Assembly: GCA_025934135.1 (NCBI GenBank)
Contig: JAICYR010000014.1
Span: 1 to 36,577 of the forward strand
Origin: Acidobacteriaceae bacterium
GTDB lineage: Bacteria; Acidobacteriota; Terriglobia; Terriglobales; Acidobacteriaceae
Direction of reading: 5' to 3'
Length of the DNA stretch: 36,577 nucleotides
This document shows positions 1 to 8,177 of this stretch, in pieces. Position 1 is the first letter of the stretch. Every line of letters starts with the position of its first letter. The translations under genes were made by a program, and so were the position numbers. A model generated the notes under the pieces. The model saw nothing but the letters and a program-made list of their open reading frames with translations. It made no database searches and was not told the DNA's origin.

Positions 1-203
1 AGTTTGAAGATGGCCTCGATGTGCCCGGAGGGCAGCAACTCCATGGGGCCGAAATCAACTCCGGCGGAGATCACCGCATCGCCATGGCCTTTACGGTCGC
101 GGGCCTCAGGGCCACGGGCCAGACGCTGATTCGCGGGGCCGAGTCGGCGGCGATTTCCTTCCCGGAGTTCTTTGATCTGCTAGAGCAGGTGACGGAGCGC
201 TGA
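1..203 (+). CDS. aroA: 3-phosphoshikimate 1-carboxyvinyltransferase (EPSP synthase), C-terminal fragment
   Basis: Frame reads [63 protein letters not shown], the typical EPSP synthase C-terminus (DHRIAMA motif). 5' end lies outside the window. Confidence 0.92.
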   Translation, partial: FEDGLDVPGGQQLHGAEINSGGDHRIAMAFTVAGLRATGQTLIRGAESAAISFPEFFDLLEQVTER

Positions 204-204
204 G

Positions 205-1233
205 CTACTGGACCTTGCCCTGGGGCCGGAGTTTGCTGAGTTCCTGGGCGCAGGCGATGGCGTTGAGCGCGCCGAACTTCAGGTTGTCAATTGAGGCCCA
301 TATCCAGAAGCGAGTGGTGGGTGCGTCGGAGCCGTCGCCGGTGCGGACCCGCGTCATCACGTTGGTTTGACCGATGGTGTTGAGGTTGTTGGGAACGTCG
401 GCGTCTCCGTCGCCCATGATTACATCAATGTGTTCGCTGCTGAGCGCGGATTCGATTTGGCTGAGTTGCAGTGGCTGGTCGAATTCAAGCGCGAGCGAAA
501 TGCCGTGCCCGTGAAAGACGGGCGCGTGGAGTAGTTGCACGGCGATGGGCGGCAGGGTGTCCGCCGCAAGAAGGCTGTAGTGTCGGCGGATGCGGGCCTC
601 GCTTCCGCGCAGGTCAGCTCTGGCTTCACTGCCAAGCACAGGCGCGACGTTAAAGGCAACCTGAGTGTCGTAGATGACCTTGGGCGGGGCCTGAAAATTA
701 AGAAGTCCCACCGTCTGCTGATGCAGTTCGTCGAGAGCGGCATGGCCGTACTCGGAGGCGGGCTCCAGAACGGTGGCGGAAGCGCTGGCAATAGTTCCAG
801 CTTCCCGGAGACGTGTGGTAATCAGTCCAAGCGCGACAGCGACAGGATGTGCGGGAACCACAGCCGGAGTGCTGAGGCTGGGGCGGGTATTTTCGAGCCA
901 GGGAGCGCGGACCAGAACCCCGGGCTGGCCTTCGAGCGCACCGGAAAGATCAACGACGCTGGCTCCGGCCTTGTGGGCGGCATTCCAGTGCTTGCGCGTG
1001 ACTTCCTCGGATCCGGCGAAGAAAACGAGATCAACTCCGTCGAAGGCGGAAGGCTCGATGCGCTGGATGAACGTGACTTCATCGCCGACAGCCTCAAGCT
1101 GCCCGAGCTGCGACTCGTCGTCCATGAGCGAGAAGTTGGCCCCGGCGAAGGCGGACTCGGCGAGGGCTTCGTTGAGTTCCTTGCCGCGGATGGTGGCCGC
1201 GCCGACGATTGCGATTTTGGAGGTGTCTGTCAT
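205..1233 (-). CDS. Aspartate-semialdehyde dehydrogenase-like protein (USG-1-like, lacks catalytic Cys)
   Basis: N-terminal NAD(P)-binding KIAIVGAATIRGKEL, ASADH-like fold motifs and APVFHGHGISLALEF. The NPNCST active-site segment is replaced by VVPAHPVA. Start overlaps the pssA stop by 4 nt. Confidence 0.8.
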   Translation of the reverse strand: MTDTSKIAIVGAATIRGKELNEALAESAFAGANFSLMDDESQLGQLEAVGDEVTFIQRIEPSAFDGVDLVFFAGSEEVTRKHWNAAHKAGASVVDLSGALEGQPGVLVRAPWLENTRPSLSTPAVVPAHPVAVALGLITTRLREAGTIASASATVLEPASEYGHAALDELHQQTVGLLNFQAPPKVIYDTQVAFNVAPVLGSEARADLRGSEARIRRHYSLLAADTLPPIAVQLLHAPVFHGHGISLALEFDQPLQLSQIESALSSEHIDVIMGDGDADVPNNLNTIGQTNVMTRVRTGDGSDAPTTRFWIWASIDNLKFGALNAIACAQELSKLRPQGKVQ

Positions 1234-2093
1234 TCGGATGTGTGGTTCTGGACAGGGGGCGCGATGGCCTGCTGCTCACTCTTTCGATGCCGCCGGCGCG
1301 AGTAGGCGGCGCGGGCAAGGACCCCGGAAAACATATAGGCGAGCGCCAGAACCAGCAGCACCGGTCGCGAGAAGAATACCAGCAAATAGATCAGGAGGCC
1401 GAGGACGACGATCCATTGGAATGGATGACGGTTGGCGAGGTTGATCTCCTTGCCGCTCCAGAAGCGCCAGGTGCTGACCATGAGGAACCCGGTGAGGCCG
1501 ACAAGCACGAGCCAGACGCCCGCGGTCCATGCGTTGAATGGCGGGTGTCCGAAGGCGTGGACAACGGCGGCGATGACTCCGGCGGCGGCGGGGATCGGCA
1601 TTCCGACGAAGTACTTCCGGTCGGGGCGTCCAGGATTCTTAGGCAGCGGGTCGTGGCTGATGTTGAAGCGGGCGAGGCGGCTGGCTCCGCAAATGAGGAA
1701 GAGGAAGCAGACGAAGGCGCCGAGTTGGATAAGCTTCTCGCGCAGAGCGGGATCCATGCCCATGGGCAACATGCGGAATCCCCAACTGAAGGCGAGAATG
1801 CTGGGCGCGACGCCGAAGGTGATGACGTCGGCGAGCGAATCGAGCTCCTTGCCGAAATCGCTGGTGGTGTTGGTCATGCGTGCGATGCGGCCGTCGAGCG
1901 CGTCGAAAGGGATGGCAAAACCGATGGCCAGTGCGGCGTAGTCGAAGTGCTGCGGCTGTAGCAGCGATCCTTGCAGGCTCTGCGTAATGGCGAAGTAGCC
2001 CGCCGCGATGTTGCCGACGGTGAAGAGAGACGGCAGCAGATACATGCCGCGGCGGCGACGGCGGCGATGATGAATAAGTTGAGGACCGCTCAA
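1230..2093 (-). CDS. pssA: CDP-diacylglycerol--serine O-phosphatidyltransferase
   Basis: CDP-alcohol phosphatidyltransferase motif [27 protein letters not shown]; multiple TM segments; adjacent to psd. Confidence 0.93.
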   Translation of the reverse strand: MSGPQLIHHRRRRRRGMYLLPSLFTVGNIAAGYFAITQSLQGSLLQPQHFDYAALAIGFAIPFDALDGRIARMTNTTSDFGKELDSLADVITFGVAPSILAFSWGFRMLPMGMDPALREKLIQLGAFVCFLFLICGASRLARFNISHDPLPKNPGRPDRKYFVGMPIPAAAGVIAAVVHAFGHPPFNAWTAGVWLVLVGLTGFLMVSTWRFWSGKEINLANRHPFQWIVVLGLLIYLLVFFSRPVLLVLALAYMFSGVLARAAYSRRRHRKSEQQAIAPPVQNHTSE

Positions 2094-2758
2094 GCCACTG
2101 GCTCCGCGAGGACTTCCTCGAACTCAGGCGCGATGGGCGTTTCTGGCACGGTCGCGAGAATGGAGGAGCCTCCTTTGACGTGGTCGCCCTTCTTCACATG
2201 TAGTTCAGCGTGGCCGGGAAGCATGACATCGACACGCGAGCCGAACTTGATGAGTCCAACGCGCTGGCCGCGCTCGAGGTGTGCGCCTTCTCTGGCGTGG
2301 AAGACGATGCGGCGGGCAAGCAGTCCGGCGATCTGCGTGAAGGAGACGAAGTATCCGCCGTCGGCCTCAATGAGGGCGCGGTTCTGCTCGTTCTGCTCGG
2401 CGGAAGCCGGGTTCATGGCGTTGAGGTACTTGCCTTTGCGGTAGGCGACCTGGCGGAGGGTCCCGGTAATGGGCGAGCGGTTCACGTGGACGTTGAAGAC
2501 GTTGAGGAAAATGCTGAGGCGCAGCGATTCACCTTCGGGCGTGATGACGCGGACGGCTTCCGTTACCTTACCGTCGGCGGGAGAAACGACCAGGCCCTCG
2601 CCTTCCGGGATTTCACGCTCGGGGTCCCGAAAGAACCAGAGGAAGAACAGCGCTAGCAGGATGGGGACAATGGCCCAGCCCCAAAGGCCGGTGAAGTACC
2701 ATAGCAGCCCAGCTGCCGCGAAAAATCCAATGCCGTAGAAATAGCCGTCACGAACCAT
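2090..2758 (-). CDS. psd: Phosphatidylserine decarboxylase proenzyme (short type)
   Basis: [17 protein letters not shown] and the C-terminal self-cleavage motif [13 protein letters not shown] overlap with pssA. Confidence 0.93.
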   Translation of the reverse strand: MVRDGYFYGIGFFAAAGLLWYFTGLWGWAIVPILLALFFLWFFRDPEREIPEGEGLVVSPADGKVTEAVRVITPEGESLRLSIFLNVFNVHVNRSPITGTLRQVAYRKGKYLNAMNPASAEQNEQNRALIEADGGYFVSFTQIAGLLARRIVFHAREGAHLERGQRVGLIKFGSRVDVMLPGHAELHVKKGDHVKGGSSILATVPETPIAPEFEEVLAEPVA

Positions 2759-2784
2759 TCAGAAAGAAACAAACCTCAGGTTTC

Positions 2785-2790
2785 ATTATA
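2785..2790 (-). promoter_or_regulatory. Candidate -10 element (TATAAT) for the psd-pssA-ASADH-like operon
   Basis: Perfect TATAAT on the minus strand about 30 nt upstream of the psd start; the -35 at 17-nt spacing is weak (ACGGCA). Confidence 0.45.
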
Positions 2791-2880
2791 AGGTTCCGAG
2801 CGCACACTGCCGTATCGGTGCAGCCAGGCGAGGCAGTTGCGCGGACGAACTTCCAGATTTGGGGCAAGGCGGCGCGGCGA

Positions 2881-3096
2881 CTAGACCGCGATGCTTTGTG
2901 GATGGCCGCGGTGCGCGGCCATCATGTCCTTAATGCGAAGTTTGAGTTTCTTGAGCCGGACCTCTTCCAGTTGTTCATCCTCGGAAAGGTAGGGCTTCTG
3001 AGAGAGTGCCTCCAACTGCTCCGAATAGCGGCGATGCTCGGCTTCCAGTTGGTGTATTGCTTCGCTATCCGGCAGGTTCTTCGCTTCCAACTCCAT
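2881..3096 (-). CDS. DUF465 / YdcH-like small coiled-coil protein
   Basis: MELEAKNLPDSEAIHQLEAEHRRYSEQLEAL...LKKLKLRIKDMMAAHR resembles YdcH/DUF465. Start at 3096 preferred over the ORF-track start (3129) because GAGGAGG lies 8 nt upstream. Confidence 0.75.
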   Translation of the reverse strand: MELEAKNLPDSEAIHQLEAEHRRYSEQLEALSQKPYLSEDEQLEEVRLKKLKLRIKDMMAAHRGHPQSIAV

Positions 3097-3180
3097 GGGC
3101 GAATCCTCCTCGTCATTGAGACGTACCAAATTAGCACTACGGAAGCCTGACGTTCAACGCTGGTGGTGGAAAAGTTGGAA

Positions 3181-3654
3181 TCAGGGTTGAGGCGGTGGTT
3201 CAAGAGACAAGGTCATGAGCACAGCATCGTCTTCGGGGTCGTGATAGTAGCGAAGGCGGAGGCCGTCGCGGCTGAATCCTGCATTCTCATAAAACCCTAT
3301 TGCTGAGTTGTTTGCGGAGCGGACTTCAAGTTGCACTTTGGATGCTCCGTGTTGGCCGGCCCAGGCGACGAGCGCCGCGAGAAGGGCGGTTGCGGCCCCG
3401 GAGCGGCGGTGGGTGGGAGTAACGGCGATGGATTCGAGTTCGCAGATGTCGCCAATCATTTGACCGGCGACGAGGCCGGTGAGTTCCCTGTCGGATTCGG
3501 CGAGGAAGATTTGCCGGGGCGGGTCGGATTCGGAGAGATATACCTCCCAGGAGGAGCGGGGCCAGCGCGGGGCTTCCGGGACGGAAGCGGCGAGCCGGAT
3601 GACGGCGTCGAGATCGGCGGCGGTGATGACGCGGATTTGCGGGCGGTCGGGCAC
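3181..3654 (-). CDS. rimI: Ribosomal-protein-alanine N-acetyltransferase (GNAT)
   Basis: GNAT acetyl-CoA motif ICELESIAVTPTHRRSGAATALLAALVAWA and LEVRSANNSAIGFYENAGF; directly follows tsaB; GTG start. Confidence 0.9.
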   Translation of the reverse strand: MPDRPQIRVITAADLDAVIRLAASVPEAPRWPRSSWEVYLSESDPPRQIFLAESDRELTGLVAGQMIGDICELESIAVTPTHRRSGAATALLAALVAWAGQHGASKVQLEVRSANNSAIGFYENAGFSRDGLRLRYYHDPEDDAVLMTLSLEPPPQP

Positions 3655-4281
3655 TCAGGATTTCCCGACAGTCTTGGCGAAGATTTCGGCGTCGGAGCGG
3701 CGGACGTAGTTGCCGTCGAGGGAGGCGGTATCGGCGAAGTCGCCGGAGAGCACACGGGGAGCGGCGAATTGGAGGGCGTCGGAGGCGGTGGGCGGGGTGG
3801 TCAGGATGGCGTCGGGGAAGCTCCAATGGACGGCAGGCTCGCAGACGGCGAGCGCGGCGGGAGGGTTGGAGGCCAGGTCTTTGGAAACGACGAGGGTTTC
3901 ACGCTCTCCGTCGCGGAAGTAAAGCTCGTTTCGGCCAGCGTCGAGGGCGGAGGCCTGCGTTCCGGCTTTCGAGGCCAGAACGGCGAGCCGGGAGACGGCA
4001 GCGAGCGGAATGGAAAGCGCCTCAGCGAACCCTTTGGCGGCGCTGACGCCGACGCGGATTCCGGTGAAGCTGCCGGGGCCGTTGGCGACGAGAACGGCGT
4101 CGAGGGTGGCAGCGTCCATGCCTTCGGCGGCGAGCATAGCGCGGATGGCGGGCACAAGCTGTGCGGAGTAGGTCTTGCCGGGAAGCTCGGTCTGGGCGAG
4201 AAGCACGATTGAACCCGCTTCCACGCGGCCCAGCGCGGCGGTGCCGGAGGGGCCGCAGGTGTCGATGGCGAGGACGATCAC
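3655..4281 (-). CDS. tsaB: tRNA threonylcarbamoyladenosine biosynthesis protein TsaB
   Basis: IVLAIDTCGPSGTAAL and LVANGPGSFTGIRVGVSAAKGFAEAL are TsaB hallmarks. GTG start at 4281 (VIVLAIDT) preferred over the longer ORF. Confidence 0.9.
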   Translation of the reverse strand: MIVLAIDTCGPSGTAALGRVEAGSIVLLAQTELPGKTYSAQLVPAIRAMLAAEGMDAATLDAVLVANGPGSFTGIRVGVSAAKGFAEALSIPLAAVSRLAVLASKAGTQASALDAGRNELYFRDGERETLVVSKDLASNPPAALAVCEPAVHWSFPDAILTTPPTASDALQFAAPRVLSGDFADTASLDGNYVRRSDAEIFAKTVGKS

Positions 4282-4286
4282 GTCGG

Positions 4287-4709
4287 TTATTCTCCCGATT
4301 CCGGGTAGTCGCCGGGGATATCCTGGCAAATTTCGAGCAAAACGCCTCCGGTGCTGGAGGGGTGGACGAAGAAGTAAAGGTGACCTCCGGCCCCGGTGTG
4401 AATTTCTTCCGAGATGATGCGGACACCTTGCTGCTTGAGCGAGGCGAGGGTGGCGGCGATGTCGTCCACTCGGAGCGCAACGTGGTGGAGGCCGGGACCG
4501 CGTTTCTGGAGGAAGCGGGCGACGGCGGAGTCGGGCGCGGTCGGCTCCAGAAGCTCGATGCGGCTGCTTCCGGTGGGAAGCATAGCGACCCGGACCTGCT
4601 CGTGAGGGATGGTTTCCTCGTGGGTGATGCGGAGGCCGAGGGCCTCGTAAAGGGGTCGAGCGGCGGCGATGGATTCGACTGCGATTCCGAGATGGTCGAT
4701 TCGGGTCAT
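4287..4709 (-). CDS. mce: Methylmalonyl-CoA epimerase
   Basis: Glyoxalase fold: IDHLGIAVESIAAARPLYEALGL...GPGLHHVALRVDDI...HLYFFVHPSSTGGVLLEICQ. Confidence 0.9.
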   Translation of the reverse strand: MTRIDHLGIAVESIAAARPLYEALGLRITHEETIPHEQVRVAMLPTGSSRIELLEPTAPDSAVARFLQKRGPGLHHVALRVDDIAATLASLKQQGVRIISEEIHTGAGGHLYFFVHPSSTGGVLLEICQDIPGDYPESGE

Positions 4710-5064
4710 AAGGCAGCGATCAGCGATTAAAAAACTTTCCCTTCTTCCTTTTTTTTCTTGGGTTTAGAAGGTGATTCCGCCTGTACTTCCGACAAAATAA
4801 AGAACTTAGTCGTAAGTCAGCCTTTCTCAATAACTTAGGTGGCTCAAATCTCAAGGGCTCGGGGATCAAACTCAAACCGACGCCCGTGGTGCCCGCCGAT
4901 CCAATTCAATTTCTGCCCTATTTCAAGTATAGCTATTTGGGAGAATTCACATGCATTTTGCGAGCGGAGAATTTGCGCTTTGGATTGAATATTTTGGAAG
5001 GTTTTTGGAGGGCGAAGGGGCTTGACAGCGCGTTCATCCACACCCACCTTGTCGATCGCTTACA

Positions 5065-5163
5065 CGCGCGGCAAAATGGGCACCCCGAATTCATAGTTAC
5101 GCGAACAAATGAAATGCAGGTCCCTCCACTTCGTTCCCAGCGGTCACTTCGGTCGGGATGACA
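5065..5163. repeat. Candidate degenerate intergenic dispersed repeat
   Basis: Minus strand reads TGTCATCCCGACCGAAGTGACCGCTGGGAACGAAGTGGAGGGACCTGCATTTCATTTG...GGGTGCCCATTTTGCCGCGC, resembling GTCATCCCGAGCGAAGCGAGGGACCTGC / GGGTGCCCCATTCTTGC strings I associate with intergenic regions of Terriglobia. From memory, not searched. Confidence 0.35.
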
Positions 5164-5287
5164 TCAGTGGTTGGGTATAGCCAAGTGGCTGGAACTTGTA
5201 GGAGACGCCGACGGGTGGCACGATGCGGCTGCGGAGGCCGTTGTTGTCGATCTGGTAAAGGGCGTTGCCGGAAAAGACCAAGTCGCG

Positions 5288-8077
5288 TCAGTTGACCGTG
5301 AGGGTGAAGGTGGTGGTGGCGGAGAGATTCTGCTGGGTGTCGGTTCCGGTGAGCGTCAGGGTGTACTTCCCTGCTGGAGATGTGGAAGACGTTCCGGAGG
5401 TGGTGCCGCAGGCGGTAATCCCCAAACCCAGGACCGCCAGAAGAAGCACGGCCCCGAAGAGGGCGCGTCGGCGATGCGCTCCCGGCAAACCGAACAGAAG
5501 CAGCCCCGCCAGCATTGCTCCGGAGAAGTACCCACCCCAACCTCCGGCGGACTGGCCTGCGGCCGCCTGCGCGCGACCGCTGCCGATTCCTGTGCAGGCG
5601 CTCTTGGAGGTGTAGACGGTGACGGAACCATTGCTGGTCGCGGTGGGATTCACATAGGTAAAGCAGGCGTCGGTAAGCGTGGCGGGGGCCGAAACGCTGA
5701 GCGATATTGAGCCTGTGAATCCCTGGGGCGTGGATGTAATGGTGACGGTGGAGCCTCCGCTGCTTCCGCGCGCAACTGTCAAGTCTGTGGCGGAAATCTG
5801 CAAGGTGCCTCCGCTGGCCGCCGCCGAAACGGTGAGAATGAGGGTGCTGGAAGAGGCGGCGTTTGCAGTAGGATCCGATGGAGTGTAGTTGGCGACGATG
5901 GTGTGAGAGCCCGCGGTCGTTGGCGTGTAGCTGTAGGTCGCCGATCCGCTGGAGAGAGTGAGCGGGCCTCCGGCATTCGAGCCGTCAATCACGAGCTGTA
6001 CCGTTCCCGCCGGGGCGGTCCCGCCGGAATTGCTGGTAACGGCAGCGGTGAGCGTCACGGCCGTGTTGACCACAGGCGCGGAGGTGGATGCGGTGAGCAC
6101 GGTGGTTGTGGCATTGGGCAGAGGTTTGACCGCGCCCAGCCCGTTTACGAAATTGGTGGCGTCGATGGATCCCCAGCCGCTGGCCAGGTCGTATCCGGCG
6201 GTTGCCGAGTAGCCTATGGGCGATGTGGTGCAATCGGTGGATCCGGTTTTACAGGGGATTTTGTTGTTGCCGCTGGTTGTGTCGTGAAAAGCAGTGGAAT
6301 AGGAGGAAGCGGCGAGACTGTAGATGCCGGGGTTCACATTGCCGAGTCCGCTGGACTGAAGCTTTTGCTCAAGAATAGCCAGAATTCCAGCGAAGATGGG
6401 CGAGCCGAATGAGGTGCCGCCCGCAACGTTGGGGACGCCACTCTTGTTGAGGAAGCCATTGGAGCAACTGGTGGAGTCCGCGCCGGAAGCGCAGACGAGA
6501 TAGCCGTCATGATTGGGCGAGGCATTCAGGGAAATGTCCGGGACATCGCGCTTGCCGTCATTGGGAACCCCGGTGCCGGTCTGCCACGAGGGCTTGCTGA
6601 AGATCGTGCTGGCGCCGCCTCCACCAGCCTGAATGCCCAGTGAGGTAGAGGTGTCGTTCCAGACCTTTTCCGCAATGTAGCGAGTGGCGGAAGAGCCTCC
6701 CGCACCGTTAGAGGAATTCCAGTAGGTGCTGGGAGATTTTAGGTCCGCTGTAAATTCGGTACCGCCGATCCCGGTGACATAAGGAAGCGAAGCGGGCAGG
6801 TCCACGGCGAGCCCGTGCGTGGCCTGGTCGGAATTTGCGGAAGAGGAGGACTCGCAGTCGGTGGCCCCGCTATCGCCTGCCGCCGCGATGATGGTCTGCC
6901 CCTGCGCGTTCGCCTGCTCAAATAATGTCTGAAGCGTGCCCACATCGCCGGAGGGGAAATTTTGTTCGCAGCTTCCGTAACTGGTGGTGATGATGGGAGC
7001 AAGGTTATTATCGACCGCGTACTTGATGGAGTCGAAGACGCTGTAGTTTTTGTTGTTGCCTACATAGACAAACGAGATAGCAGCGCCTTTGGCGATTGCT
7101 CCCGACCACTCGATGTCGAGGTCGGATTCATCTTCGTCACCGCTGGTGTCGGTTACGGTGCTGGTGCCGGTGTTCGGAACGAGCACGAGCTTTGGGGCCT
7201 TCTGCGGGAGTCCGGCGGCCTTCTGGAAGTTGCTGATGTCGGAGGTGACGATGGCGCTCTGGCCGGTGACAACGATGGTTTGGCCGTCGCCGGTGTACCC
7301 GGCCCCGTAGAGGGGATTGACGTTGTAGATGGTGGCGAAATCGGCGGGCGCGAGGAAGTGGGAATGCGTCGAGCCGCTGTTGAAGGTGTACTGCGGGGCG
7401 GCTTGTTCACGCGGACGGAAGCGATGCAGCGGATGCGGGCGGAAATCACTGATGTTGCGGACAGACAAAACCACTCCAGAAAATGCCGATGGAATGGAAA
7501 GCGGGCCGGCGTTCGCGGTGTGTGTGACGCCGCGAATGTTGTAATGATGGATCGATGTTTGAAAAGCCGACTCAACCTGCCCGATGGTTCCGGAGAAGGT
7601 GATGGAGTTGCGGCTGTTTGCGACGCCGTCAATGGAGAAGCCCTGCTGCTCGAGCCAGGACTCAACTTTGTCGAGGTCGCTGCCGGAAAGCCCGAACCGC
7701 TGCGCGTACTGCGCGGGCGTGATCCACATGTGGTAAAGCGGCGAGCCCGGCGTCTGCTGCTGCTGAACAAGCTGATCGAGCGCAGCCTGCTGGGCGGCGG
7801 AGGGCCTGAAGTGGATCGTGATCCCGGAAAGGCGGGCGGAGGGGTTGGCCGGCCCGATGTCAAATGCTGGCTTCGCGCGCGGATTGATGGTCCCGCGCAA
7901 GGCCGTCGTGACGTTGGGATTGACCTGCCGGATGCGGTTCTGGGGCCGCGTCTGACTGACTGCGGGCAGGCATCCCCACAGAATTAAGGAGGCCAGCAGA
8001 ACCAAGAGCGATCCTGAATTGCGAGTGCAACCCCCAACTACCCTAGATAAATTCATTCTTCCGTCCGGACGAGCCAT
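5288..8077 (-). CDS. S53 family (sedolisin/kumamolisin-like) secreted peptidase with pro-domain, Ig-like repeat and C-terminal hydrophobic hairpin
   Basis: Signal-like N-terminus, activation domain (HFRPSAAQQAALDQLVQQQQTPGSPLYHMWITPAQYAQRFG), catalytic E/D in DESDLDIEW, Asp in AAAGDSGATD, Ser in GGTSFGSP, Ca-site-like GYDLASGWGSID; Ig-like repeat (TTTVLTASTSAPVVNTAVTLTAAVTS). Start may be the internal Met at 8056. Confidence 0.92.
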   Translation of the reverse strand: MARPDGRMNLSRVVGGCTRNSGSLLVLLASLILWGCLPAVSQTRPQNRIRQVNPNVTTALRGTINPRAKPAFDIGPANPSARLSGITIHFRPSAAQQAALDQLVQQQQTPGSPLYHMWITPAQYAQRFGLSGSDLDKVESWLEQQGFSIDGVANSRNSITFSGTIGQVESAFQTSIHHYNIRGVTHTANAGPLSIPSAFSGVVLSVRNISDFRPHPLHRFRPREQAAPQYTFNSGSTHSHFLAPADFATIYNVNPLYGAGYTGDGQTIVVTGQSAIVTSDISNFQKAAGLPQKAPKLVLVPNTGTSTVTDTSGDEDESDLDIEWSGAIAKGAAISFVYVGNNKNYSVFDSIKYAVDNNLAPIITTSYGSCEQNFPSGDVGTLQTLFEQANAQGQTIIAAAGDSGATDCESSSSANSDQATHGLAVDLPASLPYVTGIGGTEFTADLKSPSTYWNSSNGAGGSSATRYIAEKVWNDTSTSLGIQAGGGGASTIFSKPSWQTGTGVPNDGKRDVPDISLNASPNHDGYLVCASGADSTSCSNGFLNKSGVPNVAGGTSFGSPIFAGILAILEQKLQSSGLGNVNPGIYSLAASSYSTAFHDTTSGNNKIPCKTGSTDCTTSPIGYSATAGYDLASGWGSIDATNFVNGLGAVKPLPNATTTVLTASTSAPVVNTAVTLTAAVTSNSGGTAPAGTVQLVIDGSNAGGPLTLSSGSATYSYTPTTAGSHTIVANYTPSDPTANAASSSTLILTVSAAASGGTLQISATDLTVARGSSGGSTVTITSTPQGFTGSISLSVSAPATLTDACFTYVNPTATSNGSVTVYTSKSACTGIGSGRAQAAAGQSAGGWGGYFSGAMLAGLLLFGLPGAHRRRALFGAVLLLAVLGLGITACGTTSGTSSTSPAGKYTLTLTGTDTQQNLSATTTFTLTVN

Positions 8078-8177
8078 CGACTCCGCGATCCGTATTCAGA
8101 AACGCCGTAATGCTAGGATGCAAATTGCTGATTCCCGGTCTATATGCGCGTGCCGCGTCGTGGTTGCGCGAGGCACT

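Noticed and set aside
3331-4212. 293-aa plus-strand Gly-rich ORF
   Set aside because: Antisense to rimI/tsaB; Gly/Glu/Asp-rich shadow translation.
4844-5047. 67-aa minus-strand ORF in the intergenic gap
   Set aside because: No ribosome-binding site or family resemblance; start lies close to the candidate repeat. Cannot be supported as a gene.
6962-7987. 341-aa plus-strand ORF
   Set aside because: Antisense shadow of the S53 peptidase gene.
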